This document shows, piece after piece, positions 42,026 through 50,760 of a DNA stretch of 64,000 nucleotides. Both the position numbers and the translations under genes were made by a program. A model generated the notes under the pieces. It was not told the DNA's origin, did no database searches, and saw nothing but the letters and a program-made list of their open reading frames with translations. Each line of letters starts with the position of its first letter. Position 1 is the stretch's first letter. This DNA is from Sporosarcina sp. E16_8 (GTDB taxonomy: Bacteria > Bacillota > Bacilli > Bacillales_A > Planococcaceae): assembly GCF_017347095.1 (NCBI RefSeq), contig NZ_JADPRZ010000004.1, positions 124,001-188,000 on the forward strand, read 5' to 3'.

Positions 42026-43552
42026 ATGGATATTGAAAAAATGCAAGAAAAACCGCCCTATGGCATGATAGCCATCCTGTTTATAGGTGCATTTGTGGCT
42101 TTATTAAATAATACATTGTTGAACGTTGCATTGCCGACAATTATGGTTGAGTTCGATATAAAACCATCAGTTGTCCAATGGCTGACGACTGGATATATGC
42201 TTATTAACGGTATTTTAATCCCGGCAAGTGCATTCTTCATTCAAAAATTCACAAATAGGAGATTGTTCTTAACGGCTATGGTGCTGTTTACTCTAGGGAC
42301 ACTTCTTGCAATGCTTGCACCATCATTTGGTGTACTTGTTGCTGCTCGGATGGTTCAAGCGTGTGGATCTGCCATGATGATGCCGCTCCTTATGAACGTT
42401 ATGCTGACGGCATTTCCAATTGAGCGCAGGGGAACTGCAATGGGGATATTTGGTCTTGTAATGATTACAGCGCCAGCGATAGGTCCAACTTTGTCAGGTT
42501 GGGTAATCGAGCATTATACATGGCGTACACTTTTTGGTATCGTTTTACCGTTTTCAATTTTGACGCTCATTTACGCCTTCTTTAAATTGCGTAACATTAC
42601 ACCGAATCGTGACATGAAATTAGATGTATTTTCGCTAGTTTTGTCTAGTGTTGGTTTTGGCGGACTCCTTTACGGATTCAGTTCGGCGGGAGATCCGGAT
42701 AAAGGTTGGGATTCGCCACTTGTCTATGGAACAATCATTATTGGTACGATTGCACTAGTAACGTTCATCGTGCGTCAATTGCGTATGGATGACCCAATGT
42801 TGGATTTCAAGATTTATAAACATCCAATGTTCGCCTTATCGTCTGCCATCTCAATCGTACTATCGATTGCAATGTTTTCCGGCATGATTCTTACGCCCCT
42901 TTATGTCCAGACAATACGGGGAATTTCACCGTTCCATTCAGGATTACTTATGCTTCCAGGTGCGATTGTCATGGGGCTTATGTCGCCGATTACAGGTCGC
43001 TTATTCGATAAGTACGGTGCAAGGATTTTGGCGATCATCGGGCTTACAATCACTGTCATTTCGACATTCTATTTAAGTAGACTAGGCATGGAGTCCGGCT
43101 ATTATTACATCATGTGGATTTATACGATTCGCATGTTTGGGATTTCGATGGTGATGATGCCAGTTATGACGAACGGATTGAATCAGTTGCCGATGATCTC
43201 GAATCCGCACGGTACGGCAATGAACAATACGTTGCAGCAAGTGTCCGGTGCAATTGGGTCCGCGATACTGTTAACGATTATGACGAAGCGGATGGAATCA
43301 ACCGGCGCGGAGTTATTTGCAGAAGTCCAGGTATCAGGGAATGCTCCGTCGACCGCTGAGGGGCTTGCAAAGTTAAAGGAACAACTGGAAGCACAAGCGA
43401 TGCTTGACGGAATTAGTTTTTCGTTTTTCATCTCGACAATTGTTGCGATTGTTGCCTTGGCACTGTCTCTCTTCATGAAACGTGTAGCTCTACCAACTAA
43501 TGACAAATCATTTACTAAGTCCGAGGAAATTGAAAAATTAGCAAAAGATTAA
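42026..43552 (+). CDS. MFS multidrug exporter (DHA2, 14-TM type)
   Basis: This drug:proton antiporter of the EmrB/QacA (DHA2) group is 508 aa with about 14 hydrophobic helices. Motifs include LLNNTLLNVALPTI in helix 1 and AARMVQACGSAMMMPLLMNV. The antiporter motif C region is GLVMITAPAIGPTLSGWVIE. AGGAGGAAG precedes the ATG. The divergent TetR gene and the two shared operators suggest substrate-induced expression. The substrates are unknown. Confidence 0.9.
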   Translation: MDIEKMQEKPPYGMIAILFIGAFVALLNNTLLNVALPTIMVEFDIKPSVVQWLTTGYMLINGILIPASAFFIQKFTNRRLFLTAMVLFTLGTLLAMLAPSFGVLVAARMVQACGSAMMMPLLMNVMLTAFPIERRGTAMGIFGLVMITAPAIGPTLSGWVIEHYTWRTLFGIVLPFSILTLIYAFFKLRNITPNRDMKLDVFSLVLSSVGFGGLLYGFSSAGDPDKGWDSPLVYGTIIIGTIALVTFIVRQLRMDDPMLDFKIYKHPMFALSSAISIVLSIAMFSGMILTPLYVQTIRGISPFHSGLLMLPGAIVMGLMSPITGRLFDKYGARILAIIGLTITVISTFYLSRLGMESGYYYIMWIYTIRMFGISMVMMPVMTNGLNQLPMISNPHGTAMNNTLQQVSGAIGSAILLTIMTKRMESTGAELFAEVQVSGNAPSTAEGLAKLKEQLEAQAMLDGISFSFFISTIVAIVALALSLFMKRVALPTNDKSFTKSEEIEKLAKD

Positions 43553-43558
43553 AGAATG

Positions 43559-43599
43559 CTCTGCATGGGTATATATATATACCACTGCGGAGTTTTTTT
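43559..43599 (+). terminator. Terminator of the MFS gene
   Basis: CTCTGCA (43559-43565) and TGCGGAG (43586-43592) with an inner GGTATA/TATACC helix are followed by seven T. Confidence 0.9.
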
Positions 43600-43662
43600 G
43601 TTTCTGTTACTATTGAGTGTGAGGTAAATATTAATAACGTATAATTGTAAGGACGTGGGAAA

Positions 43663-44706
43663 ATGGTAGGACGAAACGATCCGTGTCCATGTGGGAGCGG
43701 AAAGAAATATAAAAAGTGTTGTGCAGAGAAAAATGAATCACCTTTAGAGACACTTATTGATGAGGAACTTGAGCGTATCGTCTTTGGTGCATATGAACAA
43801 GCTACAGCCCCAGCGGATATTTCAGAGTTCGAAAGCCATAGAAGACACTGGAAAAGTAAACTTGATAAACTGATGGCACCGGATGACGTAGAAGAGGCTG
43901 TAAGTGAATATTTCTTATTCGTTGCGCGGCGTGATTTGTGGAAGCGTCATCTTCTCAGAGTGTTGAATAGCCCGATAAGAGGTACAGTTCGATCCGTATT
44001 GGAATTATGGAAAGAGCCTATTGTTTTGTTTGCTAAAGTGAAAGAGGAGAAGGAAGGATATGTTGTTGTCCAAGAAATACTTGGCGAGCGCATGTTCAAA
44101 CTGGAAAAGAAAGAAGGAATGCTACTGGAAGAGCATTCATTCGTATTCGGTATTGTTTTGCCGGATAATCGGGACCAGAACAATGATATCTACGTAATCT
44201 CTTCACTTATGTTTATTAATGATTGGAATGGTTCACTCGAAAAACAAATAGTTGAACTTGCGGAGTCAAGCGGGTTCGATAAGAGTCTTGCGTTCTATAA
44301 TGAGCATATGACAGACGTCTACGAAATTTTGCTTGCCAGGGATTCACGAACAGTGAATGAACTAATAGAGCATGATTTTACACCAGTTCAGCAAGAAGTA
44401 ATCGAGAGCCTTGATGAAGTACTTGAGTTAAGAAATACGCCTAAAGAAGCACGTGAATTACTGAGAAATATTGTCGTAACGTATTTCTTGAAAGAGCGCC
44501 CCAATTTCCGTAAACCTGGTGTTATCGCCGCTGCAGTATTTTTTGTAGCAGTTGATTTGGAGATTATAAAAGATGAAGAATTGACGAATGCTGAAATTGC
44601 TAAGTTGTTCGTTGTATCGGCGAGTTCGATGATGAAACATGCAGATAATATCCGTGAATTTGTCATTGAAATGTACGAACGAAGCCGCCAGCAAGTAGAG
44701 GAATAA
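43663..44706 (+). CDS. SEC-C motif domain protein
   Basis: This is a 347-aa protein with an N-terminal SEC-C zinc motif (RNDPCPCGSGKKYKKCC, residues 4-20), the metal-binding motif also found at the end of SecA. The remaining 320 residues are mostly charged and predicted helical; I recognise no second domain. SEC-C motifs usually sit at the C-terminus of larger proteins, so an N-terminal position is less common. It is a single-gene unit with its own terminator, and its function is unknown. Confidence 0.8.
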   Translation: MVGRNDPCPCGSGKKYKKCCAEKNESPLETLIDEELERIVFGAYEQATAPADISEFESHRRHWKSKLDKLMAPDDVEEAVSEYFLFVARRDLWKRHLLRVLNSPIRGTVRSVLELWKEPIVLFAKVKEEKEGYVVVQEILGERMFKLEKKEGMLLEEHSFVFGIVLPDNRDQNNDIYVISSLMFINDWNGSLEKQIVELAESSGFDKSLAFYNEHMTDVYEILLARDSRTVNELIEHDFTPVQQEVIESLDEVLELRNTPKEARELLRNIVVTYFLKERPNFRKPGVIAAAVFFVAVDLEIIKDEELTNAEIAKLFVVSASSMMKHADNIREFVIEMYERSRQQVEE

Positions 44707-44757
44707 CTCTGTAGATGGAATGAGTAGCGATTGAGATGAATAGGATAGAAATGGATT

Positions 44758-44795
44758 AACCCTGGACGGGAATGAAATCGTCCGGGGTTTTCATT
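44758..44795 (+). terminator. Terminator of the SEC-C gene
   Basis: AACCC-T-GGACG (44758-44768) and CGTCC-G-GGGTT (44779-44789) form an 11-bp stem with one mismatch, followed by TTCATTTT. Confidence 0.85.
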
Positions 44796-44887
44796 TTCGG
44801 TAAAATTAAAGGGATATGATAGGGAATGTCGAATTAATAGATGTAAGCGTTTTCAAAATGGTGTGTTAGAGAAAGGGGCATGTTGCA

Positions 44888-46366
44888 ATGCGACTGAACA
44901 ATTATATCGGGGGTTCCTGGCAGGAAGCTGGTGGGGCAGATTATACGGCAGTCTTGAATCCAGCAAATGGTATGGAACTGGCACAAGTAAGATTATCGAC
45001 TAAAGAAGATGTGAGTCTTGCGGTAAAGTCGGCGAAAGAGGCTCAGAAAAAATGGGCACTCGTTCCCGCACCGAAACGTGCAGACTTTTTATATGAAATT
45101 GGACGGCTCATGAAAGAGAAGAAAGAGCATTTATCGCAAGTATTGACGAAAGAAATGGGGAAAGTCATCGAAGAGGCACGCGGTGAAGTGCAGGAAGGCA
45201 TTGATATGGCACTCTACATGGCGGGAGAAGGACGCCGCATGTTCGGGGAGACAGTACCTTCGGAGCTTCAAGACAAGTTCGCAATGAGTGTCCGTGCGCC
45301 AATCGGAGTTGTCGGGCTCATTACGCCATGGAATTTCCCAGTGGCGATTGCGACATGGAAATCGTTCCCAGCAATTGTTGCGGGCAATACATTCATCTGG
45401 AAACCAGCAACGGAAACACCTATGATGGCGTACGAAATGGCACTTATATTTGAAGAAGCAGGGCTCCCTGAGGGTGTTGCGAATATTGTTTTCGGGTCGG
45501 GAGCAGAAGTTGGAACAGCGATGATTGAACACCCCGATGTTCGCGTTATTTCATTCACAGGGTCGACTGAAACGGGTCGTCATGTTGCGGAAACAGGTGG
45601 ACGCCATTTGAAAAAAGTATCGCTTGAAATGGGTGGTAAAAATGCGGTCATCGTTATGGATGACGCGGATATCGAACTGGCAGTGGAAGGGATCCTTTGG
45701 AGTGCATTCGGAACAGCGGGTCAGCGTTGTACAGCATGTAGCCGCGTCATCGTGCATACAGATGTAAAGGAAGAGCTCGAGCGAAAACTTGTGGAAGCGA
45801 TGAAAGTGTTATCGATTGGCGATGGACTGGATGAATCAGTGAAAATCGGTCCGGTCATCAATAAAAAAGCGCTCGATAAAATTCACGGCTATGTCGGAAT
45901 TGGCAAGGATGAAGGCGCGAAACTTCTTGCGGGTGGAAATATATTGACGGATGGAAAACTTGCGGATGGCCATTATTACGAACCAACTTTATTCACAGAT
46001 GTGAAATGGGATAGCCGCCTTGCACAAGAAGAAATTTTTGGGCCTGTCGTTTCGCTCATTGAAGTTTCAAGTTTAGATGAAGCGATTGAGGTCAATAACA
46101 GTGTGAAGTTTGGACTTTCAAGTTCAATTTTCTCGCGTGATGTCAATAAAGTGTTTCGGGCACAACGTGATCTTGATACAGGTATTGTCTACGTGAATGC
46201 TGGAACGACAGGTGCCGAAATCCATCTGCCATTTGGCGGAACAAAAGGGACGGGCAACGGGCACCGTGATTCTGGTGTTGCAGCACTTGATGTATTCACT
46301 GAATGGAAGAGTATTTATATAGACTTCAGCGGGAAATTGCAACGAGCGCAGATTGACACGGACTAA
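44888..46366 (+). CDS. NAD-dependent aldehyde dehydrogenase, probably 2-aminoadipate-semialdehyde type
   Basis: This is an aldehyde dehydrogenase of 492 aa. Motifs are TPWNFPVAIATWKSFPAIVA, FTGSTETGRHVAE, catalytic Glu in LEMGGKNAVIV and catalytic Cys in FGTAGQRCTACSRVI. AGAAAGGGGC precedes the ATG. It lies 24 bp upstream of L-lysine 6-dehydrogenase. The likely role is therefore oxidation of 2-aminoadipate 6-semialdehyde (or its cyclic form piperideine-6-carboxylate), the product of that enzyme, to 2-aminoadipate. The enzyme class is certain; the substrate is inferred from context. Confidence 0.85.
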   Translation: MRLNNYIGGSWQEAGGADYTAVLNPANGMELAQVRLSTKEDVSLAVKSAKEAQKKWALVPAPKRADFLYEIGRLMKEKKEHLSQVLTKEMGKVIEEARGEVQEGIDMALYMAGEGRRMFGETVPSELQDKFAMSVRAPIGVVGLITPWNFPVAIATWKSFPAIVAGNTFIWKPATETPMMAYEMALIFEEAGLPEGVANIVFGSGAEVGTAMIEHPDVRVISFTGSTETGRHVAETGGRHLKKVSLEMGGKNAVIVMDDADIELAVEGILWSAFGTAGQRCTACSRVIVHTDVKEELERKLVEAMKVLSIGDGLDESVKIGPVINKKALDKIHGYVGIGKDEGAKLLAGGNILTDGKLADGHYYEPTLFTDVKWDSRLAQEEIFGPVVSLIEVSSLDEAIEVNNSVKFGLSSSIFSRDVNKVFRAQRDLDTGIVYVNAGTTGAEIHLPFGGTKGTGNGHRDSGVAALDVFTEWKSIYIDFSGKLQRAQIDTD

Positions 46367-46390
46367 TACCTAACGTAAGGGGATGGGGAA

Positions 46391-47557
46391 ATGAAGGTTG
46401 TCATACTTGGAGCAGGTTTAATGGGGAAAGAGGCGGCACGCGATCTAGTGAAAAGTGATGACGTTGAAAGAGTTTATTTGGCAGATCTGAACGTCAAGCA
46501 GGCGGAAGACTTTGCGGAGGAACTCATGTCCGACAAGCTGAATGTCCTATTACTGGATGCGAAAAATGATCAGCGATTAAGCGAAGTGATGGCACTAGGG
46601 GATGTGGTTATCAATGCGCTATTCTATACGTTTAATGAAAAGGTTGCTCGAATCGCAGTAGATATCGGTGTTCATTCCATTGATCTTGGCGGTCATATCG
46701 GCGGTGCAACGGATGCGGTGCTCGGTCTGGCGGACGAGGCGATTGCGAAAGGTGTGACAATCATTCCAGATCTAGGGGTAGCTCCTGGAATGATTAATAT
46801 TCTTACTGGTTATGGAGCAGGTAAACTCGATAAAGTTAGTTCCATCAAGTTATTTGTTGGGGGAATTCCGGTGAAACCGGAGCCGCCGCTTAATTATAAT
46901 GTCGTCTTTTCATTGGAAGGCGTGTTTGATCATTACACTGATCCTTCTCACGTTATTCGAAATGGGCAACTGTTGGAAGTACCATCATTGTCTGAAATCG
47001 AAACGATTCATTTTGATAAATTCGGTGAGCTTGAGGCGTTTCATACGTCAGGCGGCACGTCGACATTGACGACATCGTTCCCGAATGTGGAAACACTTGA
47101 ATACAAAACGATTCGTTACAAAGGGCATGCGGAGAAGTTCCAACTACTTGTCGATTTAGGCTTGCTATCACGGGACAATGAAGTGACTGTTGACGGTCAT
47201 AAAGTGAAAGTCCGCGACGTCATGAGGGAGCATCTGTCACCGCAACTTCGCCTTGGTAAGAAATCGGATGCAGTGTTGCTACGCGTTATTGTCAGCGGTG
47301 AAAAAAGCGGTATGCCCGTAACGTACGAGTACGATCTAATTACGGAAAAGGATACGGCGGTAAATGAGACTGCAATGGCGCGTGCTACGGCAAACACGAT
47401 TTCCATTGTGGCGCAAATGATTGGCGATGGCACCATTACGAAACGTGGCGTTCATCCACCTGAAAATATCGTGCCTGGTGAATTGTATATTGAAGAGATG
47501 AAAAAGCGCGGTGTTGTAATCGAAGAAAGCATCGAGTCGAACGAGGCGCGTGTCTAA
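46391..47557 (+). CDS. lysDH: L-lysine 6-dehydrogenase
   Basis: This enzyme oxidises the epsilon-amino group of L-lysine to 2-aminoadipate 6-semialdehyde with NAD; 388 aa. The N-terminal Rossmann loop is [18 protein letters not shown]. The sequence closely follows what I know of the Geobacillus enzyme: [58 protein letters not shown] and [13 protein letters not shown]. It belongs to the saccharopine dehydrogenase fold. It is probably in one transcript with the preceding aldehyde dehydrogenase (GGGGATGGGGAA upstream). A repeat cluster follows. Confidence 0.9.
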   Translation: MKVVILGAGLMGKEAARDLVKSDDVERVYLADLNVKQAEDFAEELMSDKLNVLLLDAKNDQRLSEVMALGDVVINALFYTFNEKVARIAVDIGVHSIDLGGHIGGATDAVLGLADEAIAKGVTIIPDLGVAPGMINILTGYGAGKLDKVSSIKLFVGGIPVKPEPPLNYNVVFSLEGVFDHYTDPSHVIRNGQLLEVPSLSEIETIHFDKFGELEAFHTSGGTSTLTTSFPNVETLEYKTIRYKGHAEKFQLLVDLGLLSRDNEVTVDGHKVKVRDVMREHLSPQLRLGKKSDAVLLRVIVSGEKSGMPVTYEYDLITEKDTAVNETAMARATANTISIVAQMIGDGTITKRGVHPPENIVPGELYIEEMKKRGVVIEESIESNEARV

Positions 47558-47559
47558 TG

Positions 47560-48065
47560 AGAAAAGCGGAAGACGCCGCACAGCTCCGACAGGCATAAGT
47601 AAATAAAAGAAGGCAGTCTAAGATCGCGACTTCCTGTCGCAACGACTGCATACCTGCATCCTTGCAGGCATGGCTCACTTTTCCACATAGTTGGATTACT
47701 TATGACCCGAGGAGTTGGAGCCTGTAGCTAGACACTAAGAAAAGCGGAAGGCGCCGTTTAGACGCGACAGGCATAAGACGGACCAACGGCGCGGCGAACT
47801 TCCGCATAGTTGAGCTGACTTATGACCCGAGCGGCTGGTGCCTGTAGCTAGACACTAAGAAAAGCGGAAGTCGCCGTTTAGACGCGACAGGCATAAGACG
47901 GACCAACGGCGCGGCGAACTTCCGCATAGTTGAGCTGACTATCAAGGAACCCTGCCTAAGTGCGCCGCGTCCTGCGGCAACAAGGAGGGATGCAGTTCAA
48001 TCCCTCCTCGCTGCGTAACTCACATCCTGTGAGCCTCCGAGCGGCTGGTGCCTAGAGCTAGACAC
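47560..48065. repeat. Cluster of dispersed intergenic repeats with a 120-bp tandem duplication
   Basis: The blocks 47701-47820 and 47821-47940 are nearly identical, differing mainly at 47711-47719 and at 47751/47871. A related diverged copy precedes them (from about 47560) and a partial copy follows (to 48065). Each contains AAAGCGGAAG, GCGCC, GGCATAAG, GACCCGAG and GTAGCTAGACA words. These are typical of palindromic repeats scattered through Bacillaceae/Planococcaceae genomes. There is no gene in this stretch. Confidence 0.85.
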
Positions 48066-48136
48066 TGTTCCAAGTTGAAAACGTATAATTTCTGATCTGA
48101 TTAACGGCAAAGTATTTTGTGAAAGGAGATGGAAAA

Positions 48137-49327
48137 GTGGACTTCGGATTTACGGAAGAACAGAAAATGTTGAGGAAAACGGCACGCCAGTTCGTCGATG
48201 CAGAAATTATGCCTCATATCCAGAAATGGGATGCACAAGGTGGATTCGATCAGGCGATTTGGAAGAAGCTTGCGGATCTTGGCTTCATGGGCGTGTGTAT
48301 ACCGGAGCAATATGGTGGCAGTAGCATGGATTACAATTCGCTCGCGATATTGTGTGAAGAATTGGAGCGTGGGGATACAGCGTTCCGGACAGCAGTATCG
48401 GTCCATATTGGCTTGAACTCTATGAGCCTACTGCAGTGGGGTAATGAAGAACAGAAGGAAAAGTACCTTGTGCCGCAAGCGAAGGGCGAAAAAATAGGTG
48501 CATTCGGATTGACAGAACCGGGTGCAGGTTCCGATGTTGCTGCAATGTCGACAACTGCCGTGCGTGACGGAGAAGACTATGTATTAAACGGTCAAAAAAC
48601 GTGGATTTCCCTTTGTGATATTGCGGATCATTTCCTTGTTTTCGCGTATACGGATAAAGCGAAGAAACACCATGGTATTAGCGCGTTCATCGTCGAACGG
48701 AAGACGCCAGGTTTTTCATCGAAAGCGATCAAAGGAAAGTATGGCATTCGTGCAGGCAATACAGGCGAACTGTTTTTCGAAGATATGCGTATCCCAGCTG
48801 CGAATTTATTAGGTGAAGAAGGCGACGGATTTAAAATCGCCATGGCGTCACTTGATAATGGGCGCTTCACTGTCGCTGCGGGGGCGGTTGGCTTAATCAT
48901 GGGCTGTCTCGAAGAAAGTGTGAAGTATTGCCATGCGCGGGAAACGTTTGGTAAGGAAATAGGTAGACACCAACTCGTTCAGCAAATGATTGCTAACATG
49001 GAAGCGGGCTATCAGATGAGTCGTCTACTTGTCTATCGAGCTGGTGAAATGAAAAATAAAGGATTGCGTAATACGCGCGAGACATCGCTTGCGAAATGGC
49101 AGGCATGCGATTTTGCCAATAAAGCAGCGGATGATGCATTCCAAATTCACGGCGCATACGGCTATTCGGATGAATACCCAGTCGCTCGATTCCTGCGTAA
49201 TTCAAAGGCGCCTGTTATTTATGAAGGAACTCGTGAAATCCATACGATTATGCAGGCAGAATATGTGCTTGGTTACCGGGAAGATAAGAAATTGAGTAAT
49301 AGGCTACCTGAGTGGCCGTTTGAGTGA
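48137..49327 (+). CDS. Acyl-CoA dehydrogenase, probably glutaryl-CoA dehydrogenase
   Basis: This FAD-dependent acyl-CoA dehydrogenase is 396 aa. The FAD/substrate loop is [15 protein letters not shown], and the catalytic base is Glu363 in [11 protein letters not shown]. Arg84 and Ser88 in AFRTAVSV align with the Arg and Ser (YRSAMSV) that bind the distal carboxylate in glutaryl-CoA dehydrogenase. GTG 48137 is the start because AAAGGAGATGG precedes it; the frame is open to 48119. With the lysine genes upstream it fits the route lysine, 2-aminoadipate, 2-oxoadipate, glutaryl-CoA, crotonyl-CoA. A short-chain acyl-CoA dehydrogenase is the alternative. Confidence 0.75.
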   Translation: MDFGFTEEQKMLRKTARQFVDAEIMPHIQKWDAQGGFDQAIWKKLADLGFMGVCIPEQYGGSSMDYNSLAILCEELERGDTAFRTAVSVHIGLNSMSLLQWGNEEQKEKYLVPQAKGEKIGAFGLTEPGAGSDVAAMSTTAVRDGEDYVLNGQKTWISLCDIADHFLVFAYTDKAKKHHGISAFIVERKTPGFSSKAIKGKYGIRAGNTGELFFEDMRIPAANLLGEEGDGFKIAMASLDNGRFTVAAGAVGLIMGCLEESVKYCHARETFGKEIGRHQLVQQMIANMEAGYQMSRLLVYRAGEMKNKGLRNTRETSLAKWQACDFANKAADDAFQIHGAYGYSDEYPVARFLRNSKAPVIYEGTREIHTIMQAEYVLGYREDKKLSNRLPEWPFE

Positions 49328-49335
49328 ATTTACAG

Positions 49336-49366
49336 TCCTGAAGGGATAGGCCTATCAGGATTTTTT
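49336..49366 (+). terminator. Terminator of the acyl-CoA dehydrogenase gene
   Basis: TCCTGA (49336-49341) and TCAGGA (49355-49360) with an inner AGG/CCT pair are followed by six T. Confidence 0.85.
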
Positions 49367-49451
49367 CTTGGTTAGTGATAAGCGATAGAGGGATACAACT
49401 ACCATATAGTACAGTAAAACGTTGAGAAAGTACCTACTATGGGGTGAAGAT

Positions 49452-49688
49452 ATGGAAAGTTTGAAACGGTTGCTAGGCTTTCTTAATAGCCTAGAGGACA
49501 AGAAAATAGATTATAAACTAAATAAAATTAGAAATGAAGCGATTATGGTGGAGATAGCCGTCCCTGGTCAATTGTGGGAGGTTGAGTTTATGGATGATGG
49601 TACGATAGAGATTGAAAAGTTCATAAATGATGGGGGTTTTTATGATGGTGAAGAATTGAAAACGTTATTTGAAAAATTTAGCGATTAA
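49452..49688 (+). CDS. Small acidic protein of unknown function
   Basis: This is a 78-aa soluble, acidic protein starting at ATG 49452 behind GGGGTGAAG. The segments IMVEIAVPGQLWEVEFMDDG and TIEIEKFINDGGFYDGEEL suggest a compact alpha/beta fold. Small proteins of this look are common near immunity or toxin loci, but no toxin is adjacent. I do not recognise the family. Confidence 0.65.
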   Translation: MESLKRLLGFLNSLEDKKIDYKLNKIRNEAIMVEIAVPGQLWEVEFMDDGTIEIEKFINDGGFYDGEELKTLFEKFSD

Positions 49689-49771
49689 AAAATAGACCAC
49701 TTGAACTCCTTTGAAACATTCGAGTTGAACGTATGAATAGGCTTTTTGAATTGCTGAAAGGGGAGATATAG

Positions 49772-50470
49772 ATGGGGAAATATACGATTAATGAATTCGT
49801 CAAACAGACTAAGCAGGATGAGAGGGTAAGTGAATACTTTGAATTGGAAACACCGCGAATTCTAGAAGTGAATTTAACTGACTTTGTTTGGGCGAAGATG
49901 GGCTCTATGATCTCATATACGGGTCAGATTAAATTTGAGCGGGAAAAAGTGCTTGAGCATGGTGTAGGCATGATGTTTAAAAAAGCGCTTACGGGTGAAG
50001 GTACTTCACTGATGAAAGCAACAGGAAATGGTCGGCTTTATTTAGCGGACCAAGGGAAAAAGATAACCATTTTTGATTTGAATAATGAATCGATTACGGT
50101 GAATGGCAATGATCTTCTTGCGTTTGAACCAAGTATTGAATGGGATATTAAGTTGATGAAGAAAGTGGCTGGAATGATGTCAGGTGGACTGTTCAATGTC
50201 ACGTTGAGAGGTAAAGGGAAGGTTGCGATTACTACCCATTTTGAGCCGCTAACGCTACTTGTCCACCCTGGAGAATCCGTCATTACAGACCCGAATGCAA
50301 CAGTCGCCTGGTCTGGCCATTTAACACCGGAGTTTCGAACAGATATTAGCATTAGGACCTTCTTTGGTCGTGGTAGTGGAGAATCGATTCAAATGGAGTT
50401 TAGTGGTGAAGGTTTTGTTATCATTCAACCGTTTGAAGAAGTTTATATGACTGGAAATGGATCCTCTTAA
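49772..50470 (+). CDS. AIM24 family protein (second copy)
   Basis: This is a 232-aa protein of the AIM24 family, more divergent than the one at 40014-40811. Family-like segments are FVWAKMGSMISYTGQIKFER, MFKKALTGEGTSLMKATGNG, RLYLADQGKKITIFDL and LLVHPGESVITDPNATVAWS. AAAGGGGAG precedes the ATG. It is a lone gene with a hairpin downstream. No function is established for bacterial members. Confidence 0.8.
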   Translation: MGKYTINEFVKQTKQDERVSEYFELETPRILEVNLTDFVWAKMGSMISYTGQIKFEREKVLEHGVGMMFKKALTGEGTSLMKATGNGRLYLADQGKKITIFDLNNESITVNGNDLLAFEPSIEWDIKLMKKVAGMMSGGLFNVTLRGKGKVAITTHFEPLTLLVHPGESVITDPNATVAWSGHLTPEFRTDISIRTFFGRGSGESIQMEFSGEGFVIIQPFEEVYMTGNGSS

Positions 50471-50541
50471 ATACCGAGCTTATCCTGTTGAATTCAAAGA
50501 TAGGGTGTAAGCATAACTAACAGATATAGATTCGTGATACC

Positions 50542-50571
50542 CTCCAAATAGAAATGATTTTTTATTTGGAG
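50542..50571 (+). terminator. Hairpin after the second AIM24 gene
   Basis: CTCCAAATA (50542-50550) and TATTTGGAG (50563-50571) form a 9-bp stem. A T-run follows after CACTC, so it is a weaker terminator. Confidence 0.55.
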
Positions 50572-50685
50572 CACTCTTTTTGAAATAGAATCCTAATTTT
50601 AGGTGGTAAGTCTTGAAACAATCGCATCGGTGGTTGTTTATAACTCGCAGGAAGGCCAAACATATTCCCTTTTTTTACAACCTTA

Positions 50686-50717
50686 TTTACACTAGCCGCA
50701 TAGTTTGTGATAAACTA
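50686..50717 (+). promoter_or_regulatory. Promoter and inverted repeat of the aminotransferase gene
   Basis: TTTACA (50686-50691), 17 bp and GATAAA (50709-50714) form a plausible promoter. TAGTTT (50701-50706), 5 bp and AAACTA (50712-50717) make a 6-5-6 inverted repeat over its -10, a candidate operator. Confidence 0.45.
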
Positions 50718-50760
50718 CTCCTTAAAAAAACAATTCACCATAAAAAAGGAGTGTTTCCCT

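Noticed and set aside
47560-48065. Insertion sequence remnant
   Set aside because: No transposase fragments or clean terminal repeats are seen; the words match dispersed palindromic intergenic repeats instead.
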